Below are positions 53,675 to 62,629 of a stretch of 64,000 nt of DNA, piece by piece. The notes beneath the pieces were generated by a model. It made no database searches, was not told the DNA's origin, and saw nothing but the letters and a program-made list of their open reading frames with translations. The stretch comes from DASTPP01 sp035762175 (GTDB lineage Bacteria > Myxococcota_A > Polyangia > Polyangiales > Polyangiaceae). Every line of letters starts with the position of its first letter. Positions within the stretch are counted from its first letter, which is position 1. The stretch spans positions 1 to 64,000 of the forward strand of contig DASTPP010000020.1 in NCBI GenBank assembly GCA_035762175.1, given 5' to 3'. The translations under genes and the position numbers were made by a program.

Positions 53675-54154
53675 TCAGAGCGGCGCGGCGGCGGCGGTCT
53701 GCTGGCGCGCGCGCTCGCGCGGCGAGCCGCGGAGCATCTCTTCTTGGGCGGCCTGCATCGCCCGGCCGAGCCCCTCGAGGCCCGGCCGGTCGAGGCACTT
53801 TCTCACCTTCGGAAAGAGGTGCTCCTCTTCTTCTTTGTGATGGTGCTCGGCCTGCTCTTTCAAGACGTGCAGCTTCGCCTCGAAGCGGGGGTCGGCGGGC
53901 GAGAGCTCGAGCAGGTCGGCGAGCAGGCGCTTGAGCGAGAGGTGCTCTTCGAGCGACTCGAGCAAGATGTCTTCGGTGCGCCGCGCCTTGACCGCCGGGT
54001 AAAATTGCTCTTCTTCGATCAAGACGTGCGACATGAGCACGTCGGCCGCCCGCCCGAAGAGGGCGCCGCGCTCCGCGTCGGTCGCGTTCAGGGCGGCCTC
54101 GAAGGCCTCTTCGAGCTGCCGGTGCTGCTTCACGAGGTAGTCGATTGCGTCCAT
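53675..54154 (-). CDS. Hemerythrin-like cation-binding protein
   Basis: The 159-residue four-helix bundle has the HHE ligands: MDAIDYLVKQHRQLEEAF (His), LMSHVLIEEEQFYPAV (His/Glu), EEHLSLKRLLADLLEL (His) and EQAEHHHKEEEEHLFPKV (His/Glu). It binds a di-iron centre in known members and can sense oxygen or store iron. It stands alone, with 250 bases of non-coding sequence on the other side of its start. Start ATG 54154. Confidence 0.9.
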   Translation of the reverse strand: MDAIDYLVKQHRQLEEAFEAALNATDAERGALFGRAADVLMSHVLIEEEQFYPAVKARRTEDILLESLEEHLSLKRLLADLLELSPADPRFEAKLHVLKEQAEHHHKEEEEHLFPKVRKCLDRPGLEGLGRAMQAAQEEMLRGSPRERARQQTAAAAPL

Positions 54155-54404
54155 GGGTTCGGTCGTCCTCGCCGGCCTCGGGGCCGGTCGAAGCCGCGCA
54201 CGCCGCCACGACGCCGACCCGGGCCTCCGCGTGAGTAAGCAACGGGCGTTCCATCGGCGGGTAGGGCGCGGCGCCGCACGCCGCGGCGGCCCGCGAGGGC
54301 GACCGCGGGTGTGGCAGAAGTCGCCGGCGCGGCCGGGCAGCACACCGCCCGCCGCTCGGGCCCCGGCGATCGGGCCCCGCCCGGCGCGCGCTCGGGCCCT
54401 CCGA

Positions 54405-55109
54405 TCAGCGCCCGCCCTGGGCCTCGAAGTATGCCCTCACCGCGTCGTCGGCGGCCTTCCGATACTCGGCGCCGCGGCCCCGCTCGGCCGCGGCCAGCGC
54501 GGCCTTCAACCCTGGCGCGTCCAAGTCTTTCGCGTAGCAGGGCGTGCCCGGCTGCTGCCGCCACGATTCGTCGAGGCCCCCGGCGTCGATCGGGTCGAAC
54601 CCGAGCTCGTCGATGAGGCGCATGACCTCCGCCTTCGCGCCGGCCTCGTCGCCCGCGACGGGGATCGCGATGCGCCCCGGCGCGCCTTTCGGCATGCCCT
54701 TCTTGAGCAGCGACTCGAAGTAAATGGTGTTGAACGCCTTGACCACCGGCCGCCCGAGCTGCTCGCCGACCCACGCGCTCTCGGGCCGCCCGCCGTCGAG
54801 CGCCGCGATGCGGCCGTCGCGGCTCGGGTAGTAGTTGTTGGTGTCGATCACGATCACGTCGCCGGGCACGCCGGCGAAGAGGTCTCGGGGCAGCCGGGGC
54901 ACCGCGCGCTGGGGCGTCGTGACGACCACGATCGCGCCGCCGCGCGCGGCCTCCGCGGCCGTGACGGGCCTGGCCCCGACCTCGGCCGCGAGCTCGCGGA
55001 GCGACTCGGGCCCGCGCGAGTTCGCGATCGAGACCTCGTGGCCGAGCGCCGCCCAGCGCCTCGCCAGGGTGCCGCCGATCATGCCGGCGCCGATGATGCC
55101 AATCTTCAT
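54405..55109 (-). CDS. NADP-dependent F420-oxidoreductase-like protein
   Basis: The 234-residue Rossmann-fold protein has MKIGIIGAGMIGGTLARRWA at the dinucleotide site, HEVSIANSRGPESL, a Thr/Gln loop TTPQRAV, DTNNYYPSRDG, KAFNTIYFESL and GFDPIDAGGLDESW. This is the NADPH-dependent F420 reductase-like group (also called NAD(P)-binding domain 'KR' proteins). In organisms without F420 it probably reduces another small substrate. It has no operon partner. Confidence 0.9.
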   Translation of the reverse strand: MKIGIIGAGMIGGTLARRWAALGHEVSIANSRGPESLRELAAEVGARPVTAAEAARGGAIVVVTTPQRAVPRLPRDLFAGVPGDVIVIDTNNYYPSRDGRIAALDGGRPESAWVGEQLGRPVVKAFNTIYFESLLKKGMPKGAPGRIAIPVAGDEAGAKAEVMRLIDELGFDPIDAGGLDESWRQQPGTPCYAKDLDAPGLKAALAAAERGRGAEYRKAADDAVRAYFEAQGGR

Positions 55110-55257
55110 GCCATCCTCCTTCGAACCGAGCCGTCTGTGGTCGGTCGCGCCGCGCCCGCTCGGCGGCGCGGGGCCATCGCCATGACGCTTGCCGGCGGCC
55201 CTGTCAAATGCCGCCCCCGCCCGCGGCCGCGCAGGGGCGGCCCTCGCGCGCCCGCGT

Positions 55258-55977
55258 TCAGTCGACGAACGAGAACAAGTTCGACAAGACCCACGAGACC
55301 ACGCCGACCGCGTCCCGCTGGCGCCCGAGGTCGGACGCCCCCTCGGCCAGAAGGGCGACGCGCATCTCGGCCGCCGCGCGCTCGAGCCGCGCCTCGCGCG
55401 CGCCCTTCGCCTCGGCGGCCGGAGGGGCCGCGCCCTCGAGGCCCCCCCGGTCCACGAAGCGCGAGGCCCGCTCGATCTCGCCCCGGTCGAACCACACGCC
55501 GTGCTCGGAGCACGCGTCGACCACGACGCCCGAGCGGGCGCCGAAGATCGTGCGATTCATGATCTCGTGGCAGTGCGGGCAGGGCACGTAGCGCTCGGTC
55601 GAGACCCGCTCGGGGGGCGCCTCGCGCGTCAGGTCGAAGGGCGGCAGGGGGGCGCGGTTCTCGCGCAACGCCTCGAGCGCGCCCGACTCGAGGAACACCC
55701 CCTGGCACCCCCCGCACCCATACGCGCGCTCGCCCTCCGGCGAGGGCGACGCCGCCTCGAGCGGCGCGCGGCAGCGGGGGCAGCGCAGGGCCGAGGCCGC
55801 CGCCGGCTCGGGGCGCGGCGGCGCGGCCGGGGGCGGGCGACGGTAGGGCGACGCGGCCTCGGGGCGCCCGAGCGGCACGTGCGGCACGCGCCCCTCGGCC
55901 CCGCAAGCGCAACGCACCCGCGCGCCCGGAAAGAGCCCCTTCACCTCGACCGTCGCCCCACACTGCTCACAGACCAT
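55258..55977 (-). CDS. Zinc-ribbon protein (TFIIB-type ribbons)
   Basis: The 239-residue protein has several CxxC pairs. MVCEQCGATVEV with RCACGAEG is the first ribbon. LRCPRCRAPLEA with YGCGGCQGVFLESGALEALR is the TFIIB-type ribbon. VPCPHCHEIMNR with VDACSEHGVWFDRGEIER is another. The last 60 residues are charged helix. Such proteins bind nucleic acid or protein partners; no known regulator corresponds exactly. A Pro-rich linker separates the first ribbon from the rest. Confidence 0.85.
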   Translation of the reverse strand: MVCEQCGATVEVKGLFPGARVRCACGAEGRVPHVPLGRPEAASPYRRPPPAAPPRPEPAAASALRCPRCRAPLEAASPSPEGERAYGCGGCQGVFLESGALEALRENRAPLPPFDLTREAPPERVSTERYVPCPHCHEIMNRTIFGARSGVVVDACSEHGVWFDRGEIERASRFVDRGGLEGAAPPAAEAKGAREARLERAAAEMRVALLAEGASDLGRQRDAVGVVSWVLSNLFSFVD

Positions 55978-56504
55978 CGACTACCCAAGATACCTCATAC
56001 GGGCCGCCCCCGCCCCCACTACCTAACTATTCTAAGAAATTGGCCGCCCCGCCACCCCGCCGCCCCACCAGCGGGGCGCTCGATGCAGGGGCGGGGCGCG
56101 CTGCGGGGCCGTTAATGAAAGCTGGTTTCATCTAAAAGACGACTTTGTGTAGGTTTCTCACGTAAGCAAAACTTCACTAGACGTTCGTCACCTACACGGC
56201 TAAAGCTTGTCGTCACGCTCGGGCTAGACCAGCTGGCTTCATGACACTGTGTGGGCTCGTTCGTGCCCGACGGACGCGACGCGGGGGGCCGCCAGCCCGC
56301 CGCGGGGCGCCCTTTTTTCAACGACCGTCGACTTCTCCCGATAGCACCCTGGCCCCGCACGGGCCGGCTTAGTTTGAACCGGCGGGCGCCCCGGCCCCCG
56401 CGACGACGCGCCCGCGCGTCGGGGGCCGCCGCCCGCCCGCGCTCGCCGTGGCTTTCTTTCGACCTCTGCCCCGAGGCTTTTCTCTTTCAAGAAAGGGTAC
56501 CACT
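55978..56504. other. Intergenic region with AT-richer structured island
   Basis: The region is a gene-free gap of 527 bases. The island at 56111-56220 contains 48 G/C in 110 bases by my count, far below its surroundings. It carries inverted repeats: ATGAAA/TTTCAT at 56115-56131; GACGAC 56138-56143 with GTCGTC 56209-56214; GTGTAGGT 56147-56154 with ACCTACAC 56190-56197. A near-direct repeat GCTGGTTTCAT/GCTGGCTTCAT at 56121 and 56232 bounds it. Confidence 0.6.
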
Positions 56505-57830
56505 ATGAGCATCGAACGTTGGTTGCTGCCCCTGGTCCTGTTCGCCGCGGCTTGTGACGTCGGAGGGCCCGACGAGGCGGGCGACCCCGGGCCGCAAGGC
56601 GTCAGCTCCGAAGGGGGCGGCGAGGCCCCCGACGCCCTCGACGCGGCGGCGAGCGCGGGCAATTTTCTCGCCAATAACGCGCAATTTCCCAACCCGAGCG
56701 GCCGCGTCGCGTCGTACAGCAACCAGGGGCTGATCGACCTCGACAACGACTTCTTCGGCGAGTTCGGCACCAACGGCCGCGACTGCGCGACGTGCCACGC
56801 GGCCGCGCAGGCCTGGTCGATTACGCCGGCCGACGTGCAGAAGCGCTTCTTCGACACCAAGGGCCTCGACCCCATCTTCCGCCTCGTCGACGGGGCGAAC
56901 TCGCCCAAGGCCGACGTCTCGACCGTCACGGCGCGACTGAACGCCTACAGCATGCTGCGCACGCGCGCCGTCATCCGCGTCGGCCTGCCGGTGCCGGCCA
57001 ACGCCGAGTTCGAGCTGGCCGCGGTCGACGACCCCTACCAGTTCGCCAGCGCCGCCGAGCTCTCGCTCTTCCGGCGGCCGCTCGTGTCGGCCAACCTCTT
57101 CGGCGGGCCCGGCACCTTCGTGATGTGGGACGGCCGCGAGACGCAGGTCGACTTCCAGGCGGCGCTGAGCACCCAGGCCAACAACGCCACGCTCGGCCAC
57201 GCCCAGGCGGCGGCGCCCCTGCCCGCGTCGGTGCGCACCGAGATCGTCGGCTTCGAGACGAACCTCTTTGCCGCGCAGGCGTTCGACAACCTGGCCGGCT
57301 CGCTGACGTCGAACGGGGCCCGGGGCGGCCCCCAAGAGCTCGCGTCGCAGCCGTTCTTGGTCGGCAACTTCAACCTCTTCGACGCCTGGGCCAACTTCCC
57401 CGGCACCGACCCGTCGTTCGAGGCGCGCCGGGCCATCGCGCGCGGCCAGGCGCTCTTCAACGGCGGGTGCTCCGGCTGCCATAACGTGGCGAACGTGGGC
57501 TCCAGCTCCCTCCCCGTGTTCTTCGACATCGGCGTCTCGGCCGGCTCGCGCCGCACCCCCGACATGCCGCTCTACACGCTGCGCCGCAAGCTCACCGGCG
57601 AGACGATTCAGACGACCGACCCCGGCCGCGCGCTCGTCACCGGCCTCTGGGCCGACGTCAACCGGTTCAAGGTGCCGAGCATCCGCGGCCTCGCGGCGCG
57701 CGCCCCCTACTTCCACAACGGCTCGGCCAAGACGCTCGAGGAGGTCATCGACTTCTACGAGGCGTCGCTCGGCTTCAACTTCACCGACGCCGAAGAGGCC
57801 GACCTGGCCGCCTTCCTCCGGGCGCTCTGA
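56505..57830 (+). CDS. Di-haem cytochrome c peroxidase-like lipoprotein
   Basis: The 441-residue protein has a lipoprotein signal (RWLLPLVLFAAACD) and two haem-binding sites: CATCH at residues 94-98 and CSGCH at 322-326. Family landmarks between and after them include FNGGCSGCHNVANVG, IRGLAARAPYFHNGSAKTLE and TDAEEADLAAFLRAL. The two-haem layout with a proximal His in the second CXXCH is that of bacterial cytochrome c peroxidase/MauG-like proteins. These reduce H2O2 or modify a partner protein. The start is preceded by AAAGGG. No partner gene is visible. Confidence 0.92.
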   Translation: MSIERWLLPLVLFAAACDVGGPDEAGDPGPQGVSSEGGGEAPDALDAAASAGNFLANNAQFPNPSGRVASYSNQGLIDLDNDFFGEFGTNGRDCATCHAAAQAWSITPADVQKRFFDTKGLDPIFRLVDGANSPKADVSTVTARLNAYSMLRTRAVIRVGLPVPANAEFELAAVDDPYQFASAAELSLFRRPLVSANLFGGPGTFVMWDGRETQVDFQAALSTQANNATLGHAQAAAPLPASVRTEIVGFETNLFAAQAFDNLAGSLTSNGARGGPQELASQPFLVGNFNLFDAWANFPGTDPSFEARRAIARGQALFNGGCSGCHNVANVGSSSLPVFFDIGVSAGSRRTPDMPLYTLRRKLTGETIQTTDPGRALVTGLWADVNRFKVPSIRGLAARAPYFHNGSAKTLEEVIDFYEASLGFNFTDAEEADLAAFLRAL

Positions 57831-58335
57831 CCCGCGCTCCGCCAGCCCCCGGCGTGCGAGGCGGCGCCTCGTGCGCGGGGGCCGGCGCGCCCCGACCCCT
57901 CGCCGCCGGGTCGGGGGTGTACCCGGTCGAGCGCGCACGCGAAGCGCCCGCGTGCGCGCTCGGCGGCGCCCCGACGTCGTCGTGGCCGGCGCCTCGGCCG
58001 TGCTCGCGCAGCTGGGCGGCGACGAGCTCGTGGGCGCGTTCGAAGGCGAGCCGCCCGGGGCGCGCGCGGCGCTGCTCGCGTTGATGTCCGATCGGATGGG
58101 CGAGGCGGGGCTGCGCCTCCTGTTCTCGCGCGCCCAGGCCGGCGGGTTCGAGGGCGCGCGCTGCGTCGTGGGGGCCGCGCGCCTGACGAGCCGTCGCCCG
58201 CCCGAAGGAGGTCTTTCGCCCCGCCGAGGCGATACACCGGGGCCGACCCCAGCCCATTTTGCCTTCGCCGCCCGAAATCGGAGGGGGGTCGAAAAAAATC
58301 AGGCAACCGGCCCGGGTGCCTGGCCGAGCGGGTAG
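57831..58335. other. Gap with possible gene debris
   Basis: No family member is recognised. A plus-strand frame near 57980-58190 reads DVVVAGASAVLAQLGGDELV, then LLALMSDRMGEAGLRLLFSR and GGFEGARCVVGAARL. This looks protein-like but is short of a start, a ribosome-binding site and a homologue. It may be a small hypothetical gene or remnant. Confidence 0.35.
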
Positions 58336-58476
58336 GTGACACCACGAACTCGGCCAATTTCGGGCGGGGGGGAGGGTGTCGACCTCGGAGAACCTGCCGT
58401 GACCAGCCGAACCAATCCCGAAGCCATCCTCCATCTGCAGCCCAACCGTCCCATTCCGCCCACCGTGAACCAACCC

Positions 58477-59490
58477 ATGACCCAACCCTCGAACCGACCC
58501 TCGAAGGCGGCCGCCCAGCCCGCCACGAAGGCCCGCGGCCGACCGAAGGGCGGCCGCGCCCCCAAGAAGGGCGCCGGCGCCGCCCGCCGGGCGCACGAAG
58601 GGGGCGATGACGACGGCGGCGATGACGACGGCGAGCCAGCCCCGGCGGGCGGCGGCGAAGCGCTCGTCCTGACCAGCGCGCACGAGCTCTCGCTCGCGCG
58701 TGTTCGGCCCGAGATCGACGCCCTGCCCGCCGCCGAGGTGCGCCGCATCACCGTGCACGTGCCCTCGGCGTGCATGCTGGCGCTCGGCGCCTTGCCCCGC
58801 ATGCGCGCCCTGCGCGACGCGATGGCGGCCGCCTTCACCGACCCCCCGCTCGCCGCGCTCGACAAGCTCGAAGACTACGCCCACGCCGCGTACCTGTCGC
58901 ACGCCCGCGTCTTGCCGCGGGACGCGGGCGAGACGAACGTGCGCGCGCTCTTGAACGAGGCCGGGCCGCTCCGAGAGCGCCTGCTCGCGATGGCCGGCGC
59001 GCTCGTCGCCTTCGGCATCTTCGACGCGAAGCAGGTGGCCACCATTCGCCAGGGCACGGGCCACCTCGACACCGCCGGCGATCTCGCCGCCCTCGGCCTG
59101 ATGTTCGTCGACGCGTGGCCCACCATCGGGCCGAAGAAGCTGCTCGAGCGGGCCGAGGCCGAGCGCGCGATCGAGCTCGGCAAGCGGTTGCTCGGGGCGC
59201 TCGGGCGCCGCAACGAGGGCACCGACGGTGCGGGCGACCCGGACGAGGCCGAAGAGCAACTCGCCAAGGCGTACGAGCTCTTCCGCCGCGCGTACGAGTG
59301 GTGCCGCGCGGCCATTCTGTACCTGCGCCGCGACGTGGGCGACGGCGACCAGATCGCCCCGCCGCTCGCGCGCAGCCGCCGCCGGGGCCGCAGCGCGCCG
59401 GCCGACGAGCCCGGCACGGGCGAGCCCGACGTCGACTCGCCCGACGAGGGCGAGCCCGGCGACGAGCCCGACGTCGCCGAGACCCTCTGA
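58477..59490 (+). CDS. Myxobacterial helical protein of unknown function
   Basis: The protein has about 337 residues. A basic, Lys/Arg/Ala-rich N-terminal tail (KARGRPKGGRAPKKGAGAAR) is AT-hook-like in GRPKGGR. An acidic spacer leads to a helical domain with ARVRPEIDALPAAEVRRITV, ALDKLEDYAHAAYLSHARVL and LDTAGDLAALGLMFVDAWPT. The last part (YELFRRAYEWCRAAILYLRR) also matches a large paralogous family that I associate with Polyangiales. The tail is acidic. No biochemical role is known; the basic tail suggests DNA or surface contact. An upstream in-frame GTG at 58336 is possible. Confidence 0.65.
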   Translation: MTQPSNRPSKAAAQPATKARGRPKGGRAPKKGAGAARRAHEGGDDDGGDDDGEPAPAGGGEALVLTSAHELSLARVRPEIDALPAAEVRRITVHVPSACMLALGALPRMRALRDAMAAAFTDPPLAALDKLEDYAHAAYLSHARVLPRDAGETNVRALLNEAGPLRERLLAMAGALVAFGIFDAKQVATIRQGTGHLDTAGDLAALGLMFVDAWPTIGPKKLLERAEAERAIELGKRLLGALGRRNEGTDGAGDPDEAEEQLAKAYELFRRAYEWCRAAILYLRRDVGDGDQIAPPLARSRRRGRSAPADEPGTGEPDVDSPDEGEPGDEPDVAETL

Positions 59491-59531
59491 CGGGCACCCC
59501 CGCCGAGGCCCGGCGGCGCGCGACGAGGCGT

Positions 59532-59660
59532 CGCCGGGCGGTTCGACACACGCAGAGGCGACGCCGGGCGCCTCGACGCGCGAAGAGGTGTCGCCGGGCA
59601 GGTCGACGCACGTAAGGGCGTCGCCGGGTCGACGCACGCAGGGGCGTCGCCGGGCGGGTT
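59532..59660. repeat. 30-bp tandem repeat array
   Basis: CGCCGGG starts at 59532, 59562, 59592, 59622 and 59648, giving exact 30-base spacing for the first four and a 26-base last unit. The units also share TCGACGCACG and GGGCG/AGGCG. The array begins 40 bases after the stop of the previous gene. It stays open in some frames, but no gene is assigned. Confidence 0.65.
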
Positions 59661-59797
59661 GAGGGCTCCGAAGCTGCGGTGAGTGCGCCCGCGGCTTCGG
59701 GGGCTCGCGCTCGGGCGCACGCGGTGGGCCGCTTCAGGGCCGAGCGGCCTGCGGCGGGTTACCCTGTACCCCGGCCGAGATGGCCGATGGTGCAAAA

Positions 59798-60091
59798 AGA
59801 CTGCGGAGCAACCCTCCCGGGTGTGCCAGTGGCACAAAAGGGTTACTGAGTATTGGTTTTCATGTGCCATGCACCCCGGAAGGGTTACTAAGTATTGGTT
59901 TCCATGTGCCATGCACCCCGGAAGGGTTACTAAGTATTGGTTTCCATGTGCCACGCGGCACAAAAGGGTTACTCAGTAATGGTTTTTGTGCCACCACCCC
60001 TCCCGAAGGGTTACTGAGTAACCCTGCAGGCGACCACCGCCCCTCGCGAGGGCTACTCGACCTTGCCGCTCGCCGCGGCGCTGCCCGCGAC
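59798..60091. repeat. 42-bp tandem repeat array (14-codon period)
   Basis: GGGTTACT occurs at 59840, 59882, 59924, 59966 and 60008, and GGGCTACT at 60050, so every step is exactly 42 bases. A diverged unit may lie at 59798. The central copies are nearly identical and carry the small palindrome TACT-N-AGTA. The fifth has the full palindrome GGGTTACTGAGTAACCC. In the frame starting at 59780 each unit encodes GLLSIGFHVPCTPE or a variant. The units between repeats are not unique spacers, so this is not CRISPR. Confidence 0.72.
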
Positions 60092-60518
60092 AGCACCGGC
60101 GATGCTCTGGTCGACCGCGAAGGTGCCTGGCCGGGCATGGCTTGCCGCAGGGGCGCGGCAACCTTCGCGTCGCACGCCTGCTGAGCGACAGCTACGGCTC
60201 CTCATGGACAACAGTTACATCGGCTCTCCCGCACTCTCGATGATCGGGGCGTTCTCCTCGAGCCCAGCCGTCTTGTCGACCAAGTGCCGCCGCAGGATGG
60301 CGGCCTTCGGCTGGGTGGCGAACTGGCGGCGCGTTCGTTTGGACGTCGGCAGGGCGGGGCGCCGGGCCGTGTGCGTAGCACGGCGGCTGGCCCGTCACCT
60401 CGCAGCGCCGCGCTCACTCGGCCGAGACGCCGCGCGAGCGCCGGGGCCGCCGCAGCGTCTCGGCGCGAAGATATACCTAGGGGGCCCCGCCGCGTGGTAG
60501 CGTTCGGCCCCTCGAGAC
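60092..60518. other. Gene-free stretch after the 42-bp array
   Basis: No recognised gene is seen in 427 bases. Several frames are open, for example 60063-60500, but they show no domain or ribosome-binding site. It probably holds the promoter of the caspase-like gene at 60519. Confidence 0.35.
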
Positions 60519-61541
60519 ATGAAGACCACAAGGGGCTCGGGGCGACCCGGCTGGGCGCGGTCAGGGGTGGCCTGCCGCTTGCTGTCTCTTCTGCTGCTGG
60601 CGTGGCCCTTGACCATGCTCGCCTGCGCGTCGGCGCCGAAGCCGAGGCCGATGCAGCCCGTGAACTACGCCGCGCTGGCCGCGGCCGAGCAGCCGGCGCC
60701 CCGCGTCGCGCCCGACCGGCTCCACGCCTTGCTGCTCAACGGCGGCGGCAACCCCGCGTCGAACTACGCCTCGCACCTGGCGCATATTCGCAAGCTCGTC
60801 GCGCTCCTCGGGCGGGCCGGCGTGGCGCCCGAGCGAATCTCCATCTTGAGCGGCGACGGAGACAACGCGGCCGCCGACCTGGCCGTGCGCGAGCCAGACC
60901 CCGAAGGGGCGTGGCTGCTCAAGAGCGCGCCCCGGGGGGGCAAGCTCCTCGGAGCCATCCGCTTCGAGAGCTCGACTGTCCCGGGGTTCGCCTTGCGCCC
61001 GGCGACGCCGCCAGAGCTGCGGCGCTGGTTCGAGACCGTCGGCGCGGGCCTGCGCGACGGAGACACGCTGCTCCTTTACGTGACCGACCACGGCGTGCGC
61101 GCCCCGAGAAACGTGATGGAGACGCGCATCGTCTTGTGGGGCGACAACGCGTCGGTCTCGGTGCGCGAGCTGCGCGAGCTGTTGCGCACGCTCCCCCGGG
61201 GCGTGCGCGTCGTGACGCTGATGTCGCAGTGCTTCTCAGGCGGCTTCGCCTGGCTCGGGCACCGAGACGGCGAGCGCATCCCCGACCCGAATGTGTGCGG
61301 TTATTTCTCGTCGCGCTACGACCTCGAGGCCTATGGGTGCTACACCGCGCTGTCGGGGCACGACGACGTGGGCCACTCGTTCGCCTTCCTGCGCGCCCTC
61401 GAGCGCGGCGGCCGCTTCGACGACGCCCACCGCGCCGCGCTCGTCACCGACGGCACGCCCGACGTGCCCCTCCGCACGTCGGACCTCTGGCTGCAAGAGC
61501 TGCTCTACGACCAGGCGGCCTTCGCGCACGTCCGCTCGTGA
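60519..61541 (+). CDS. Caspase/legumain-like cysteine peptidase lipoprotein
   Basis: The 340-residue protein has a lipoprotein signal (LLSLLLLAWPLTMLACAS) and a caspase-fold core: LHALLLNGGGNPASNYASHL, HIRKLVALLGRAGV and RISILSGDGDNAAADL. The catalytic dyad is His191 in LYVTDHGVRAP and Cys238 in TLMSQCFSGGFA. This is the clan CD (C13/C14) arrangement. It probably acts outside the cytoplasmic membrane on a protein substrate. The stop and the next start share one base (TGATG), so expression with the PDZ-thioredoxin gene is coupled. Confidence 0.87.
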   Translation: MKTTRGSGRPGWARSGVACRLLSLLLLAWPLTMLACASAPKPRPMQPVNYAALAAAEQPAPRVAPDRLHALLLNGGGNPASNYASHLAHIRKLVALLGRAGVAPERISILSGDGDNAAADLAVREPDPEGAWLLKSAPRGGKLLGAIRFESSTVPGFALRPATPPELRRWFETVGAGLRDGDTLLLYVTDHGVRAPRNVMETRIVLWGDNASVSVRELRELLRTLPRGVRVVTLMSQCFSGGFAWLGHRDGERIPDPNVCGYFSSRYDLEAYGCYTALSGHDDVGHSFAFLRALERGGRFDDAHRAALVTDGTPDVPLRTSDLWLQELLYDQAAFAHVRS

Positions 61542-62145
61542 TGCGCGTCACGGCCGGGTCGCCGGCGGCCGCCGCGGGCCTGCGCACCGGCGACGTGATC
61601 TCGGCCCCCCGGGCAAGCCCTTCACCCACCAGCAAGACCTCGCGCTATGGTCGATGCTGCTCAAGCCCGAGACGCCCGAGCGCATGGCCATTCGGCGCGG
61701 GCGCGAGACCTTCACCGCGACGATCACCCCGCGCGCGCGACTCACCGCGTGGCCCACCCTCGCGGCCCCGCGCCTCGGGCTGGCCGCCCCCGAGGTCGAG
61801 GGCGCCCTCTACCGGGGCGAACGGCGCCCCCAAGGGCGCCGCATTCTCTTCTTCTGGGCAACCTGGTGCAGGCCATGCAAAGCCGCCATTCCTGAACTCT
61901 TGGCGCTCTCGAAGCGAGAGAACATCCCCGTCATTGCCATCACCGACGAAGGTCGCGCAGAGCTCGACCCCTTCTTCACACGCTGGAAAGACCCTTTCCC
62001 CGCCATCGTCATCAGCGACGAGCCGCGGCGTTCGATGGCCGAGTACGGCGTCAGCGGCACCCCGACGTTCGTCTTGATCGACGACGCCGGCCTCATCCGC
62101 GGTTACAAAGTAGGGTACGCCCCCGAAGAGGGGTTGCGCCTCTGA
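61541..62145 (+). pseudogene. PDZ-thioredoxin protein, frameshifted in a C run
   Basis: Frame 1 starts MRVTAGSPAAAAGLRTGDVI, the carboxylate-binding half of a PDZ domain, and breaks after CTCGGCCCCCC (about 61605-61612). The continuation is in another frame: GKPFTHQQDLALWSMLL, then a thioredoxin/TlpA-like domain with FWATWCRPCKAAIPEL (active-site CRPC), TDEGRAELDPFFTRW and GVSGTPTFVLIDDAGLIRGY. Adding one C to the run joins both into about 200 residues. It could be a sequencing indel. It lacks its own signal peptide, so the PDZ part may be a truncated start. Confidence 0.78.
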
Positions 62146-62149
62146 CTCG

Positions 62150-62509
62150 TCCCCTCGACTGATCCCGAAAACGATGGCCGCGAGCGAGAGCAACCGGTCG
62201 CGTCGGTCGCACGAGCCGACCTGCGTCGCCGATCGGCCCGAACCGAAGTGAATGTCTTTCTCGTCGCGAAAGGTCTCTTCAATCGAGAACCTCTTGCCGT
62301 AGAGGGCGATGACGCCCCTTGCCGTGCGCTCGGCGAGCGAAGTCGCCGAGATCGTGCGCGATCATTCGCTCGTGCTCTTGGAAGACGTCGTCGAACAGAT
62401 CGCGACGGGGACGCCGAAGAACGCCGAACAACGCCCGAACCCGAACCAGACGCGTGAGAATCATCTGCTCTTGCTTCGTCAGGTCGATGCGCGGCTTCCA
62501 GCGTTCCAT
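62150..62509 (-). mobile_element. IS4-family transposase remnant
   Basis: From ATG 62509 the minus strand reads MERWKPRIDLTKQEQMILTR, then RALFGVLRRPRRDLFDDVFQ, a transposase-like N-terminus. Downstream, in another frame (62150-62340), it reads VIALYGKRFSIEETFRDEKD and then IHFGSGRSATQVGS and DRRDRLLSLAAIVFGI. This fits the IS4 YREK signature Y-(2)-R-(3)-E-(6)-K. The middle part with the first two catalytic Asp residues is missing, so the element is internally deleted and inactive. No terminal inverted repeats were found. Confidence 0.72.
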
Positions 62510-62629
62510 CGGGCTCGTACCTCCGGCAGGCCACCGGATCACGCTTCGCTGCTCCTGTCGATCTCTCCGGCCCATGTCTTGCAGAAAATCCCTGGAATCA
62601 AGCTGGTCGGCGCTCTAGTATGCCCGGTC

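Noticed and set aside
59838..60057. CRISPR array
   Set aside because: The period is regular at 42 bases, but the segments between repeated blocks are near-identical rather than unique spacers. No cas genes are present.
60063..60500. A 145-residue plus-strand frame after the 42-bp array
   Set aside because: It has Arg/Ala-rich composition with no signal, motif or ribosome-binding site. It was treated as non-coding.
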